Shown: positions 49,801-61,351, counted from the stretch's first letter. The stretch is 64,000 nucleotides of DNA from Gossypium raimondii (GCF_025698545.1 NC_068572.1:2852001-2916000), one strand, 5' to 3'. Numbers and translations: made by a program. The notes: generated by a model not told the origin, from the sequence alone.

Positions 49801-50776
49801 TTTCTCAGCTCGCAGTTTAGAATCAGAGTTGGCACCTACAGCGGGAACTGCTAGCACAACAAACTTTGCAGCATCAACTGCAACTCGTTGGTCTGACATC
49901 GATACACCTAGGACATTTATGGAAGAGCAATCTTGTCTAGGAAACTCCGGGTTTTCAACCATTCCCGAATTTGAGACTTCTGAAACAGTATGTCTTTTGC
50001 CCGAATGTTTAATTGATGTCTCCTATTTTTTAATAGTTTTCCATTTTAGTCCATTTTGGCGCGCCTTGATGGTGTCTTGCCTTAAAACATAAGAATTGTA
50101 TTGCAGGATCTTTATTTTCTGGAAGAAGATGCTAATACACCGACAGGTAAGTTGAGTACACCTTAAGTTTCTATGTATACAGTCTTGTCTTAATTATCTC
50201 TTTCATATCCATATTCTCTTTGCATTCTACTGCAGAATCGGCAGCAAGCCAAGGGGTTGGTTCCTTATCTGCGAGAACAAGGTAACTTATTTTTATTAGA
50301 CCACTCACAAGATTCAACTTTTTTTCTTAGAAACAAAGAAACCAACATCGATTGTTTTGATGCATTTGCAGGGCAGTGGCTAAATACTTGAATAGTCATT
50401 CCCCTATTACCCCAATCCCAGAAGATGGTCGTATAGATCTTAGTTTAAACAAGATTTTGGAAGGAAAAACAAGAAAAATATGTGCTCGAATGTTCTTCGA
50501 GACTGTGGTAAGTTTCTAAGGTATTTCAATGTAGGCTTTTAGCTGTATGTAAGTATTTTAGAAGGAAAAACAAGGCAAATATGTGCTCGAATGTTCTTCG
50601 AGACATTGGTAAGTTTTTAAGGCATTTCAATGTATGTATTGATTGATTGAGTTTTGTTGCAGGTATTGAAGAGTTATGGAATGATTGATGTACGACAAGA
50701 AGAAGCTTATGGTGATATAACACTTCAGTTAAATCCTTCAATGTTATCCAAGGTTGATCCATCCAAATCAGTGTAG
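46864..50776 (+). CDS. SYN3: Cohesin kleisin, sister chromatid cohesion 1 protein 3 type (RAD21.2)
   Basis: Twelve exons: 46864-46987, 47904-48165, 48276-48372, 48480-48517, 48603-48979, 49076-49184, 49269-49405, 49479-49987, 50107-50146, 50236-50281, 50372-50507, 50663-50776; phases close, about 662 aa (Arabidopsis SYN3: about 690). The kleisin bridges SMC1 and SMC3 and is cut by separase. The N-terminal domain (about 1-105) opens MFYSHTFLSRKAPLGTVW and includes RIYSKKVDYLFHDCN; VNLPEDARQAP and EDITLTDQIP are SYN3-type words. The middle is acidic and disordered, with PPSPPPPQPRQRRK. Two ExxR sites resemble separase targets: EIEMMR (226-231) and VERLR (around 454-457), by inference. The C-terminal winged helix (about 607-655) has KTRKICARMFFETVVLKS and YGDITLQL. 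It looks intact. The end of exon 11 is partly duplicated in the next intron. Confidence 0.93.
47037..47062. repeat. (AATGCT)n hexanucleotide repeat in SYN3 intron 1
   Basis: Four tandem copies of AATGCT just inside intron 1. Confidence 0.85.
47185..47690. repeat. Degenerate three-copy repeat in SYN3 intron 1
   Basis: Units containing tgctttgcaaatttgaa, then agctttgcttggaactgaattgagaaa, then gcatctatatgcgtgttaat recur starting near 47189, 47350 and 47551, at 160-200-bp spacing, with considerable divergence. Confidence 0.7.
50460..50640 (+). repeat. Partial duplication of SYN3 exon 11 with its donor site
   Basis: The last 48 bp of exon 11 plus the start of intron 11 (from 50460) recur from 50561, an offset of 101 bp. 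The copy keeps atgtgctcgaatgttcttcg and a GGTAAGT donor word. The copy has no acceptor close upstream, so it is presumably not used as an exon. Confidence 0.85.
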
Positions 50777-51066
50777 CTAAAAATGATGATGATGGCCGAA
50801 AATTGGCTATGGGGGTTGGTTGAAAATTTTTGTAGAATATTAGAGAAGAAAAAATTGTCAGAATCTCTAGGATGGATTTAGCGGACTGTTTGAACAGTGT
50901 AATTTACAGGAACAAGTTGGGATAATCGTATATACTTTGTTTTCAATACATGGATTAGATTATTTATTTAGAGTGCTCTTGATTTTTGTATGTTTTCGAA
51001 AGATATCATAGGCATGTCAGATGGATTTGAAAAAGATATAAGCGAATGTAAAAATTAGTGAATCAC
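50777..51066. other. SYN3 3' region, convergent spacer
   Basis: Contains the probable SYN3 3' untranslated region. The next feature, the acetyltransferase fragment, faces it on the other strand. Confidence 0.5.
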
Positions 51067-52080
51067 TCAATAATATTTATACACTAATGCAATTTCAAAA
51101 TTGTTATACATATGTTTGTAACTTTTTGTGTAATTAGCCCTGGCTTCTGTTTCTCCCTCTTCACAACCAGCTGCAAGTTCTTCAGAGAAGCTGGGCAAAG
51201 CATTGGTTTCCAAATTGTTAAAGTGGCCTCTTGCATTATTAATAGCATTTATGAAGCCAATATCCTCTTCTCTATGACTGCCAACAGCATCAGTTTCCAC
51301 CACTTTATAACCAGTGATAGCCACTGCTCCATATTATGACCCATCTCTTTAGCACTAGTAGAATCTTCTATAAATTCAGTATTCACCTCCATATTCATAC
51401 CCATCCTGTTGGCCATTGTAGAATCATCTAAAAGCTTTGGTAGCAATTCAACGCCCGCCTCAGAATTGTAAGATACAGGAGATTCTGACAACTGCACCAA
51501 GGGTGGAAGCTCGGTAGAACTTGGTTGAACATTCAATGGAGCCATTGTATAAAACATACCATGATGAGGAAAGCTGGGAGCAGTAGGATTTTCCAGCTTC
51601 AAACGCTTCGGCAAAGGTTGCATGGCTTCTGAACTACCATATCTGGGCTGGCCAGAGTCTCCACTACCAGTAAGAAGACCTTTTACATGTTCAAAGTCAG
51701 GATGAAATGTATTGACGACAGCATTATACCGAACAGTGTTGCAAATGTGACATCTAGCATCACGACAGCCGTCATAATGGATGCAAGTGAGAAGAATTTG
51801 GTGCATCTACAGGCATATCGACAGCAGACAGTCGAATGCAAATAGTCCGCAAAATAAGCCGGAGCATCATTCCCCGAAAATGCCGCTGAATTCTTGTGCT
51901 GGATATAAGCAAGTAAAACCTTCCGTTGGATAGCTCGATTCAACCAATTATTAGCATCTGCCTGCGCTTCTTGTAAAGAAAGCGGAGGGAGATAACCATG
52001 ACTCGCAGCTTGTTCATTTACGGGACAAAATGATTGATTCTGTCCGGCGAAAGGAAATCTAGCATGAGCGACAGATGGGA
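51067..52080 (-). pseudogene. Broken CBP/p300-type histone acetyltransferase (HAC) fragment
   Basis: Minus strand, 52080 leftward: FAGQNQSFCPVNEQAASHGY, then NNWLNRAIQRKVLLAYIQHK, GNDAPAYFADYLHSTVC and CRYACRC. The frame then changes near 51790 and continues YDGCRDARCHICNTVRYN, which matches the Cys/His pattern of a TAZ zinc finger in plant HAC proteins, followed by PLPKRLKLENP and an acidic, Met-rich stretch. A second frame change near 51310 leads to MAITGYKVVETDAVG. No KIX, bromodomain-like, PHD or acetyltransferase catalytic part is present; intact HAC proteins exceed 1,500 aa. It is a decayed partial copy of a host gene. The family call is moderately sure because it rests on the finger and linker words. 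It could alternatively be two or three exons of a much-reduced gene. Confidence 0.6.
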
Positions 52081-53434
52081 TATGTTTATATTTGTTAATA
52101 CGTGATAATATACCACTTTTATATTTAATAATTTCAAAAAAATAAGTTTATATTTAATAATTAAAAATGGCCATCATTTCTCATCTAAAAGAGTAATAGA
52201 GAGGATCTCAATCCGTAAAAAGAATAAGTTTTTTGTAATGGTAGTGGTCTAATCATTTAAATAATTGATTTTGATTTTAATTAAATTAATTATTTAACAG
52301 TCATAAAAATTAAAATCGAGAAAAACAACTTAAATGGTTTCAAACAGTTCATTCAAAATCCGGTTCAAATTTATATGGCCAGTTCATCCTATTACAAGTA
52401 CATATTACATTTGTAGTATATACAATTTTATTAAAGGAGAAATCTCAAAACTATATATTAACTTTGGTCTAATGTACAATTTTATATAAAAAATTTTGAT
52501 TTGATCCAATCATAATTCTACGCGAGTGAATATTATAAAAAAATCAGAGATTCATTCATTCATATTATCACAAATTGGTAATTAGATGAATGCAAAAACA
52601 TCAGAAACCCCAATCAACTTAACGCATAAAAAAAAACTCCCAAAACGTCATTTAGGGTCTCAAATGGCGATGGAGTAAGCAGCGATAAGAAAATGTTGAC
52701 TCCTCCGCTAAGTAAACCACAAAGGGAGAAAGTTACAAGCAACAAAGAATGAAAACAGAAAATCAAATATGAAAGTAAAGCAGATAACTCAAAATCTCAT
52801 TATTCAAGTAGAGATCTTCAAATTAAGTTTAGTGTTTCAAAGATTACTTTGTTTAATACGAGGAATTTAACTTATGATTTTATATTGAAATTTGAGGTCA
52901 TATTTTTCATTTAATATTTATTTATATTATTATTGAAATTATAATTTTTGAATAAATAACATTTATATAATTAAATAATAATGTAAATGTTTTTATCGTT
53001 TAATATGTTTATATTTGTTAATATGTGACTAAATAATAATTTTATATTTAATAATTTCAAAAAAAACAAGTTTATATTTAATAATTAAAATGGTCAATCA
53101 TTTCCCATTTGGTAAAAGAAATCAAGTTTTTGGTAACAGTAGTCGAATCATTTAAATTATTGGTTTCGATTCAATTGATCGGTCCGGTTCTAATTAAATT
53201 AATTATTTAAAATTCATAAAAATAGAGAAAATTAATTCAATCGGTTTTAGTCCAACTTAACCGGTTCGAACGGTTCATTCAAAATCTAATTCAAATATAT
53301 ATTGGTCAGTTCATCCCGTTACAAGTATATATTATATTTGTAGTATATAAAATTTTATTAAAGGGATAAATCTCAAAACTATAAATTAACTTTGGTCTAA
53401 TAAGCAATTTTATACAGAAATTTTGATTTGATCA
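52079..53434. repeat. Direct repeat pair, about 427 bp, flanking a 500-bp spacer
   Basis: 52079-52505 and 53007-53434 are diverged direct copies: both open atatgtttatatttgttaat, share cagttcatcc.ttacaagta, and close aattttgatttgatc. The spacer (52506-53006) is unrelated AT-rich DNA containing gtcatttagggtctcaaatgg. It could be an old TRIM-like element or a segmental duplication; ends and target duplications are not clear. Confidence 0.6.
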
Positions 53435-54601
53435 AATTCTCACAAACTATTAACATAATTACTTACATAACATCATTTTATTTTTACATATTGCATATAT
53501 AAATAATTAATTTGTTCAATATAAAATAATTTGATGTACTTATTTCTTTAAATATGTATGATTGAATCAAATTAAAGTTTTATGTATACATTTGAACCAC
53601 AACCAAAGTTTCATGTGTATAATTGCACCAAATTAAAGTTTACGTACCAAATTGCACATTGAACCAAAGCTCGTGTGCAATTTTGAGATTTATCCCTATT
53701 TTAAATAGTAATAATTTTAACTTTATTATATTTTTCGTTAAACCTCAAAGAATAAGCGAGTATTTTCCAAAACATAAGAAGATAAATGAATTTTTTAATC
53801 AAACCTCAAGGGATTTGAATACTTTTTTCCTAATCAATTTTACTATAATATATACAGAGAGAAGAGATCTACTCATACTGATGTAAAATTATAGTACTTT
53901 TATGCACGTGCATAATTTTTTGTACGAGTACTATTCGCATAAATTGACCACTGCATTTTATGTTATATTATGTGCATTACACATATCAATTTTGAGTAAA
54001 TTAAAAATGTTTAATTATTTTTATATAAAATACTTTCGATCATTAGATATACTAGAAACTCTATCACATGCGTATGCGTGGGGAAACCAAGTATTTAGAA
54101 CATAAATGTGTGTTTAAAAATAACATATAATAAATAACGAAATATATGGTTTGAAACTAACTACTACTAATAATAACACATGAAATATGTATGATATTAA
54201 AATAAAAAATAGATTAAATTGTAAGTAAAACAAAATTGAAACACATGAACACATCTTATTAAAAATACTAAATGAATACAATTATTTATGGTAGTGTTGT
54301 CTCCAATTTATAATTAATTTATTTTGAATCAATTTTTATTATTTAATTTATAATTAAATTTATTTTTATAATAATTTTTGCCAAATATTTATTTTTATAA
54401 TATAAAATCAATATATTAAATTTAAATTTATAAAATAATTTAAAAATATTATATAAAATTAATTTTCAAAGAAAACAATGAACAAAATAACAAATATTCC
54501 CATTTTTAAAAATTGAAAATATTCTCTTCAATTTTATTATGGTTGGATTTTATAAAAACACACACACAAAAAAAGAAAATTATAGTAACTGCAATTTGTA
54601 T
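53435..54601. other. AT-rich intergenic DNA
   Basis: No gene seen. 53570-53690 has phrase repeats (caaattaaagtttta / caccaaattaaagttta) that look like decayed MITE arms. Confidence 0.5.
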
Positions 54602-55041
54602 GGCATAATAATAAATTTAGTCCTTAACACTTACATCTTTTATTAATTTGACTTTTATTCTTTTTAGTTAAATTTCACCTTTAATCTTTTAAAAGAATCA
54701 AATTTAATCATGAATATTTTAAAGAGAGTCTAACGATCCATATAAATTTCATGCTAATTATTTTAAAAATTTTAATGAAATTTTTATATTTTTAAAATTT
54801 AAATAATATTAAAATTATTTATTGGCGTGACTTATAAAATAAATAGTGTCATGTTAGCATGAAGTATACGCAGACTATCATGTGAGTTGCCACGAAATAT
54901 GATGAAAAACATAATTTTTTAGTTAGTGTCGCTGTTTAAAAAAATGGTTTGATTATTTTTGAAAGGTTAATGACTAATTTTAGCTCAAAAAATAATAAGG
55001 TCCAAATTGATAAAAAAAGGAGCTAAATTTGTTATTATTCC
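54602..55041. mobile_element. MITE upstream of the 2OG oxygenase gene
   Basis: The left end ggcataataataaatttagtcc and the reversed right end ggaataataacaaatttagctcc are inverted copies. It ends about 50 bp before the TATA box of the next gene. The 9-bp flanks agree at only 6 positions, so MULE origin is possible but unproven. Confidence 0.6.
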
Positions 55042-55092
55042 TAATTGCATAATTGGAGAACCTTAGCTTGATATCCTATGCCCCGCTGCACC

Positions 55093-55101
55093 CTATAAAA
55101 C
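55093..55101 (+). promoter_or_regulatory. TATA box of the 2OG oxygenase gene
   Basis: CTATAAAAC within ccctataaaactcccc, about 150 bp upstream of the start codon at 55245, followed by a CT-rich leader: a good plant TATA context. Confidence 0.65.
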
Positions 55102-55244
55102 TCCCCTCTCCCGCCATCACAAAACAGCCCACAATTTTACTTGCTTTACGTATTCCCTCTTTAAAAAGGAAAAATAAATAAATAAATAAAAGAAAATCCA
55201 GATTTTAACATCACAGATTTTTGTCTAAAACGAAAAATCAACAG

Positions 55245-58200
55245 ATGGAGTTGCCGGTGATAGATCTAGCACCGTATTTGGCGATTGCCGATGCCGGAAA
55301 TCGTGGAAGTGAGTCTACAAAGCGAGCGAGTGGACTCACCGAGTTGTGCCACGAGGTGAGTCGACTCCTCAAAGAAACCGGGGCTTTACTGGTTAAGGAT
55401 CCACGCTGTACGGCTGAAGATAACGATAGGTTCATTGATATGATGGAGAAGTACTTCGAGAAGCCAGCTGAATTCAAGCGCTTGCAGGAGCGTCCCTTTT
55501 TACATTACCAGGTCCGTTTTTTTTTTTTTCATCTTCTATCCTCGAATTTATGCTTTGTTTTTTTATTTTTCAGTGTCTTTTTGTTTGCGAAAAAGTATAA
55601 TTGGCTAGAATTTGACTAGCCGCTCAGATATTTGTACAGAAAATAACTGTGCAGTGTATTTGATTTATTAGAAGTATAAGATTACAAAGGAAACAAATTC
55701 GATTGATATGTGGAAAAGAGAGGAAATTATTGAAAAAGTACAGTATGTTTATTGCATTGCCCAAATAAAGTTTTAGCATAATATTCAAGTTATGTTTAGG
55801 AGCTTGGATTTTTTAAAATTTGTTCAAATGTGTGATAAAACACATGTAGATGTAACTTTCACAAATTGGATTTGTTGAAAGCCTATTCAGTGGATAACTT
55901 GAAATAGCTATAGGTATTGTGACTTTGAAATTCTTGTTTTTATACTTTTCAAATATATAATCATTGAATCTCAACTACATTTATAGCAAATGAATCCAAT
56001 TCCAACTCAAGTTACAAATATAGTTTCAAGCGATTAAAACTTCTTCTTTGTGCCTTATTGGGTGCTGTCATGTAAAATAGCTAAATTATTCAAATTGGCT
56101 CAATTAGGTTCTTTTGCTTTGTTGAAAAGAAAGAAAAGGTGCTAAAATCTTCACCTAACTAAAGGGCTTGATTGTATTTCAGATGGGGAAAAATTCTTAG
56201 TTTTTACCTGACTATTCGTTTATATTGGAGTTAAACCTGCATAACAACTTGATTTAATCTTTTTTATGCAAATGGAGATTACAGGTTGGAGTAACGCCAG
56301 AGGGAGTGGAAGTGCCAAGAAGCTTGGTTGATGAAGAAATGCAAGAGAAGTTAAGGGCAATGCCCAAAGAACACCAACCATTAACTCCCAAGGGCCCTGA
56401 TCCGAAGTGGCGATATATGTGGAGAGTGGGCCCTCGCCCTTCAAAAACCCGCTTTCAGGTATTTTCAGTCTCCTCTCACAGAAATGTTAAGATATAAAGG
56501 TTTACTATTTTCATTATCTTCTCCTTTCTTCCCTTGCAGGAACTTAATTCAGAACCTGTCATACCTGAAGGTTTCCCTGAATGGAAAGAGACCATGGACT
56601 CATGGGGATACAAAATGATATCGGCAATAGAGGTGAGTTCATTGTTTGGTTTGCTTGCCTTTATATGATCCATCCTATGGAAAGGCTAAACTTAGTTTGT
56701 GATGTCTCTATTCTTGCGTAGGCTGTTGCTGAAATGGCAGCAATTGGATTTGGGTTGCCTAAAGATGCATTCACTTCCCTTATGAAACAGGTATGTAATT
56801 TTAACCAGTTTCATATTCAATCTTTTTAGTACTGCATTGATTTTGCCTTCAATTTACTGCGGTTCATTCTTGTGATATAGAGTATGTGGAATAATATAGA
56901 GAAATGAAGATTGAATGGTCTATTTAAAGCTTTGTTGGCATGCAGGCTTGTCCATTACATCTCTTGTTTTTTTCTTTTTATATTAAGACCAATATACCCC
57001 TACCTTTTCATGGTGACATAAGCATATCAGTGCCACTCAAGTTCTATCTCTCAGTGCCAGGCTTTATATTCTTTATTTGCAATGGAGTCATTGTACATTG
57101 CTTGTTGTTTTCCATTTTGCATTAGGAAACTTATCATTTATCTATCATTGCACGTGACAAGAAATCCTTTATCCTTCCAAATCCAGGGGCCACATCTTCT
57201 AGCTCCAACAGGGAGTGACCTCAAACGTTATGGGCAGGAGGGCACTGTTTTTGCAGGCTACCACTATGACCTTAACTTTCTAACTATTCACGGCAGAAGC
57301 AGGTTCCCTGGTCTAAACATCTGGCTAAGGAATGGGGAAAAGATTGAGGTGAAAGTTCCTATAGGATGTCTTCTAATTCAGACTGGGAAGCAGGTAAGAG
57401 ACATGAGCACTAATTTCCATTGCTTGATGATGATGGTGTTGCTTGTGAAGTGGCCAGCCAACCAAGTTGTTTGCTGTTCTTGGTAATTAATGTAATATAA
57501 ATCCATGCACTGTTCCAATGAATCCCCTATTTTTGTCCTATCTTGTACAAAAGAATATGTAATGCTTTGGCATTGGTTGATAGACACCACTGATTGCTGT
57601 AAATGGTCTAGTACCATAGAGGCATAGATTATAGCTAAAAATGTAATAGAAGTCTCAGATTGTTGGCAGTGGACTTGAACACCTTTCGTACATCTCAGCC
57701 ATTGCACCAAGGATGAAAACCTACTGATTCTTATAGTTTTTATACCTCCTCAATTTAATCTTTTTTTCTTCCTGCTATTTCTGAAAATTGTGGATGGCAA
57801 TTTAGCTAACTTCTTCCTTGGTTTATTGAATAAGCTTGATGCATTACATACATATAAGCATTTCATTTCACTTCCGTCTCTTGCAGATAGAATGGTTGAC
57901 TGCTGGTGAGTGTACTGCTGGTATGCATGAAGTTGTTGTCACAAAGAGGACAATCAATGCTATAAAGTTAGCATCAGAGCAAAATCGTAGCCTATGGAGA
58001 GTATCCTCAACGGTAAGTAAACTGAACCACGTTGTAGTTATTGAGCCAGCATTTGAAAAAAATATCCGATATATTTTCTGGTATTTTCATGCAGTTGTTT
58101 GCGCACATAGCTTCGGATGCTGTGTTAAAGCCTCTCGGACACTTTGCAGAATCACCCCTTGCTAGCAAATATCCATCCATATGTACGGGAGAGTTTGTTG

Positions 58201-58250
58201 AACAAGAGCTTTCAGTAATTAATCTGAAAGGAAATAAAGGGGAATCATGA
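55245..58250 (+). CDS. 2-oxoglutarate/Fe(II)-dependent oxygenase family protein
   Basis: Seven exons, all phase 0: 55245-55511, 56285-56458, 56540-56632, 56722-56790, 57187-57393, 57887-58012, 58095-58250; about 363 aa. The ATG at 55245 opens MELPVIDLAPYL, the usual start of the N-terminal DIOX_N domain. The double-stranded beta-helix core has the iron ligands H227 and D229 (AGYHYDLNFLTIHGRS) and H284 (CTAGMHEVVVTKRT), with R291 as a candidate 2-oxoglutarate anchor. GPHLLAPTGSDLKRYGQEG and KVPIGCLLIQTGKQIEWLTAG complete the fold. The enzyme oxidises an unknown small molecule using 2OG and O2. It resembles a deeply conserved plant subgroup rather than the GA-oxidase or flavonoid enzymes. No signal peptide is seen, so it is probably cytosolic. 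It looks intact. Confidence 0.9.
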
Positions 58251-59135
58251 CAAACCGGTTCGTGTCTTGTAACAAATCATACATTATCCTTTGTTCAAGG
58301 GGGTTTAAATAATTTATTTGCAAGAAGGGTGATTGACATTATGGCATATCAAAATGTCAAATGGTACGATATTCTTTTATTCATTCTTGCAAATTCAATT
58401 TAAAATATAATACGCTCTTATGATTTTATCCTTAGTGCATAAATTGGATTTCATCATTGCATTGTTTTTGTTTGTTTAAATATACATATGTTGAATATAC
58501 CCAAGAAGCTATCCGACATCTGTTTAAGTAAGGTCTCAGGCTCAAGTCTTGTAGATAGAGAAAACAGTGTTGGGAGAACTTTGTCCTTTGTTTAGGGGTT
58601 TGATCCAGTTTGACTTTAGATTTAGTCAATGCTTAATGTGGCTACTGGACTGGAGGGTCTCAAACCAATATATATGTATATACACATTACACACACAAAG
58701 AGCTTTAGCACCATCATATGAGGCTACTAATGTTTGTTGAATCGAGCAGTATGAAGCTCGATACTCCTTAAGTTAGGTCCCGGTTTCAAGTCTTTGTAGA
58801 TAGAGAAGACAGTGTTAGGAGAATTTTGCCCTCCATTTAGGGGATTGATCCAATTTAACTCCAGATTTAGTCGGAGCTCAATGTGATTACCGGATACTGG
58901 TTCTTAGACCACTATATGCATACATACAAACAAAAAGGGCTTTAGCAACAGCTTATCTCTTGCATTCAAAATCACAAATCACAAAGCTTTCCTGCCCTAT
59001 GATATTCTAATCTAAGACCCTATTATTCTTTCAATGCATTGCATTGCATTACAATTATAATTACAAATGGCTACATCTTCACTTTCCCCCATATTTGATA
59101 CTTTATATTGCTATCTATTTTCTGTCATTTTTGCT
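58251..59135. other. Intergenic DNA between convergent genes, SINE-like duplicates
   Basis: The 2OG oxygenase 3' region lies at 58251-58440. A duplicated SINE-like segment follows (listed separately). The end of the interval should hold the bHLH 3' untranslated region. Confidence 0.5.
58501..58960. repeat. Two adjacent SINE-like copies
   Basis: 58501-58720 and 58753-58960 are diverged direct copies sharing gtagatagagaa.acagtgtt, aggggtttgatcca and gatttagtc, and both end in ag.gctttagca. Each carries a box B-like word (ggctcaagtc / ggtttcaagtc). The SINE origin is plausible but box A is weak. Confidence 0.5.
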
Positions 59136-61351
59136 TCAACAGCTGCATTTTGCTTTAGTGTCCCTCAATATCTGCGGTAATTAAAAAAACAAAAACAAAA
59201 CAGCATTTATATGAGAAGAATTGCCCCTTCATCTTTATTCTTTAACCCTATCTATCTTTTTTATTTACTTCATTGTACATACCTTGACCTGCTTCTGAAG
59301 ATCTTTAATGTACTCCACTGCCATATCCAACATATCTGCCGTATTCGTTTGCTGCCAAACCCGACATGAAAGCACGAAATTGAGGGACTTATTCGAAATA
59401 TGGAGAAAGAGAGATATAAGGTCTAATAAACTACCTTGTCGATGTTCGGGAAAAGACCTTGCAGTTTCCTCATTCGTTCACTGATCCGTGTTCTTCTCAT
59501 CTAGAAAATTGCATATAAACGGAATCAAAAGACCGGCCAATGAATAAAGGGTATCGAGATATAAAACGATGGAAACCAATATGTGTATATATATTATATA
59601 CCCTCTCAGCGATGCTACGTGGGTGAGTAGCGCAACCTCGTTTCGCTCGAATCTTGCAAGGGACCGAGCTTTGAAACTGCCAAACATCCACTTCCTCATA
59701 GGTTGTAGGTAAACTCAACTGGTGTGTTAAAGCAGTAGAACAGTCTCTGCAATCCTGGTTCTGATGAACAAAGCACACATTCATTACCGCAAAACCCGAG
59801 AAAAATCAATCAACGAATCGAAATCGCTAAGTTATGTACCCGAGTTTGCAATCGGCTTAAACCACTCAACAAGTCGCTGTCTCTCTCTCGGGCTCTTTTC
59901 AACCCACTAAGTGAAGCATTATTCCTTGAATCAGACATCAAGTTGGGGATGAAGTTCATCCCATTTCTACCATTACCATTGCTTGCTAAGCCTCCATTCT
60001 CAACTTGAGCTATTTGAGGCATTGGCCCAGAGGAGAAGCTGATATGGTTATACAATCTACCCGTAGATGTTGGTTCACCATTGATACCATTGCAAGCCCT
60101 TAAAGTAGTCATTTTTCTGGTTGCATTAAAACCTAAGAATTTACATTGATAAAAAACCATTCCCTTTTCAGACAATATGAAAATATGAGCCAAGAACATG
60201 AAAAAAAGGGACTGGATTGAAATAACCTTTTTCAGAATTTGTACCAAAGGATAACTGTAAATGGAAACACATTTTTGGTGCATTTATTGGAATTTTAAAA
60301 AGGGTTAACTGCATCTTTTGAATTCATTCTCAAACTTTAAAATATTTTAATTAAGTATTATAATCGGGAATCATTAGTTTAAGTGTTAAACACCCCTCAA
60401 ATATGAGATGAAGTAGAGGTGGACCGTTATGGTGGCTTAAGGCCAAAATTTTGAGAAACTTTTAAAAACCTTTAATTAATTTCTCTCAAATTTTTGAAAA
60501 TTCTCATTAAATCTCACAAATTTTAATTAGACCTTAATTTTTTTTAATAAAATTCTCATTCAACTCTTAAATATTTTGAAAATTTTACTAGGAACCTCAA
60601 AACATAATCCCAAGATCTGTAGTTGGGGTGAAGCATTTAAAACACATGGCTCAAAGGGTATTTGTGCCTATTCCATGGATAGTTTAGATTCAACTTGTTC
60701 AAAAAATAAGTAATATCCATAAAATTTAATACGCCCAATTTTTTAACATATTAAATTTAAGTTAGATACACATGTGCTTATAATTTAATTATTTTAAAAA
60801 TGTTCTTCGTATTTCAACAATTAATTTAAAATCACTAAATTTATCCTTTTAAAAACTCACCTATGGCAGCTAATACGATTACTTATACCAATCGAACTAA
60901 TATTTTTATGTTTAAGTTTACCAAGAAAGGGGAAGAAAAGAGAGAAAATAGTACCATTATCAAGGCCATGGCTAGAGAAAACCTGAGATGGAGAACTGGT
61001 TTGCCTAACAAGATTTGAACCATTCCCATTTCTTTGCATTGAATTCTCCAATCCCAAATTTGTACCAACACCAAATGAACTCTCAACATTCTCCAATGGC
61101 AAGCTTTGAATTTGATACATCATCTCCTCCTCTTGCTTCACTGATTTCTCTTCATATTCTGAAACATTCCCTGATGAACCATTACCACACAACATGAACA
61201 ATGTTTCCATTTCGGAACTCGAAGATGACCGAAAATCGCTACCGTACTCGTCGTACCCGACACGGTTCTCGGCCGGCATCGACCGATACCGCATTAGACC
61301 ACAACTCTGCTGCTGGTTTTGTTGCAGATAGTAATAATCAGCGGTCTCCAT
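59136..61351 (-). CDS. bHLH transcription factor, FBH/bHLH130-122-128 type
   Basis: Six minus-strand exons, phases closing: 61351-60955, 60132-59840, 59760-59602, 59500-59435, 59351-59283, 59171-59136; about 339 aa. The long N-terminus is Ser/Asn/Gly-rich (METADYYYLQQNQQQ..., GLMRYRSMPAE). The bHLH domain spans about 266-328: basic region KIRAKRGCATHPRSIAER, then MRRTRISERMRKLQGLFPN and DKQTNTADMLDMAVEYIKDL. The C-terminus is very short, ILRDTKAKCSC, as in the FBH group (DTKAKCTC). The canonical His of the basic region is replaced by Arg while Glu and the later Arg pair remain, as usual in this clade. FBH proteins in Arabidopsis activate CONSTANS and related bHLH proteins act in stress and stomatal responses; the role here is inferred. 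It looks intact. Confidence 0.9.

Noticed and set aside
49450-49962. 170-aa minus-strand reading frame
   Set aside because: It is antisense to SYN3 exon 8, where the plus strand has clear kleisin similarity and correct splice sites.
46864-50776. SYN2/RAD21.1 or SYN4/RAD21.3 assignment for the cohesin gene
   Set aside because: Words such as VNLPEDARQAP, EDITLTDQIP and the length near 660 aa fit SYN3 best.
53623-54105. Two plus-strand reading frames of 67-87 aa
   Set aside because: AT-rich intergenic DNA with no splice-flanked continuation and no recognisable pattern.
55221-55244. Upstream start for the 2OG oxygenase
   Set aside because: The extension begins at a TTG; MELPVIDL at 55245 fits the family's usual N-terminus.
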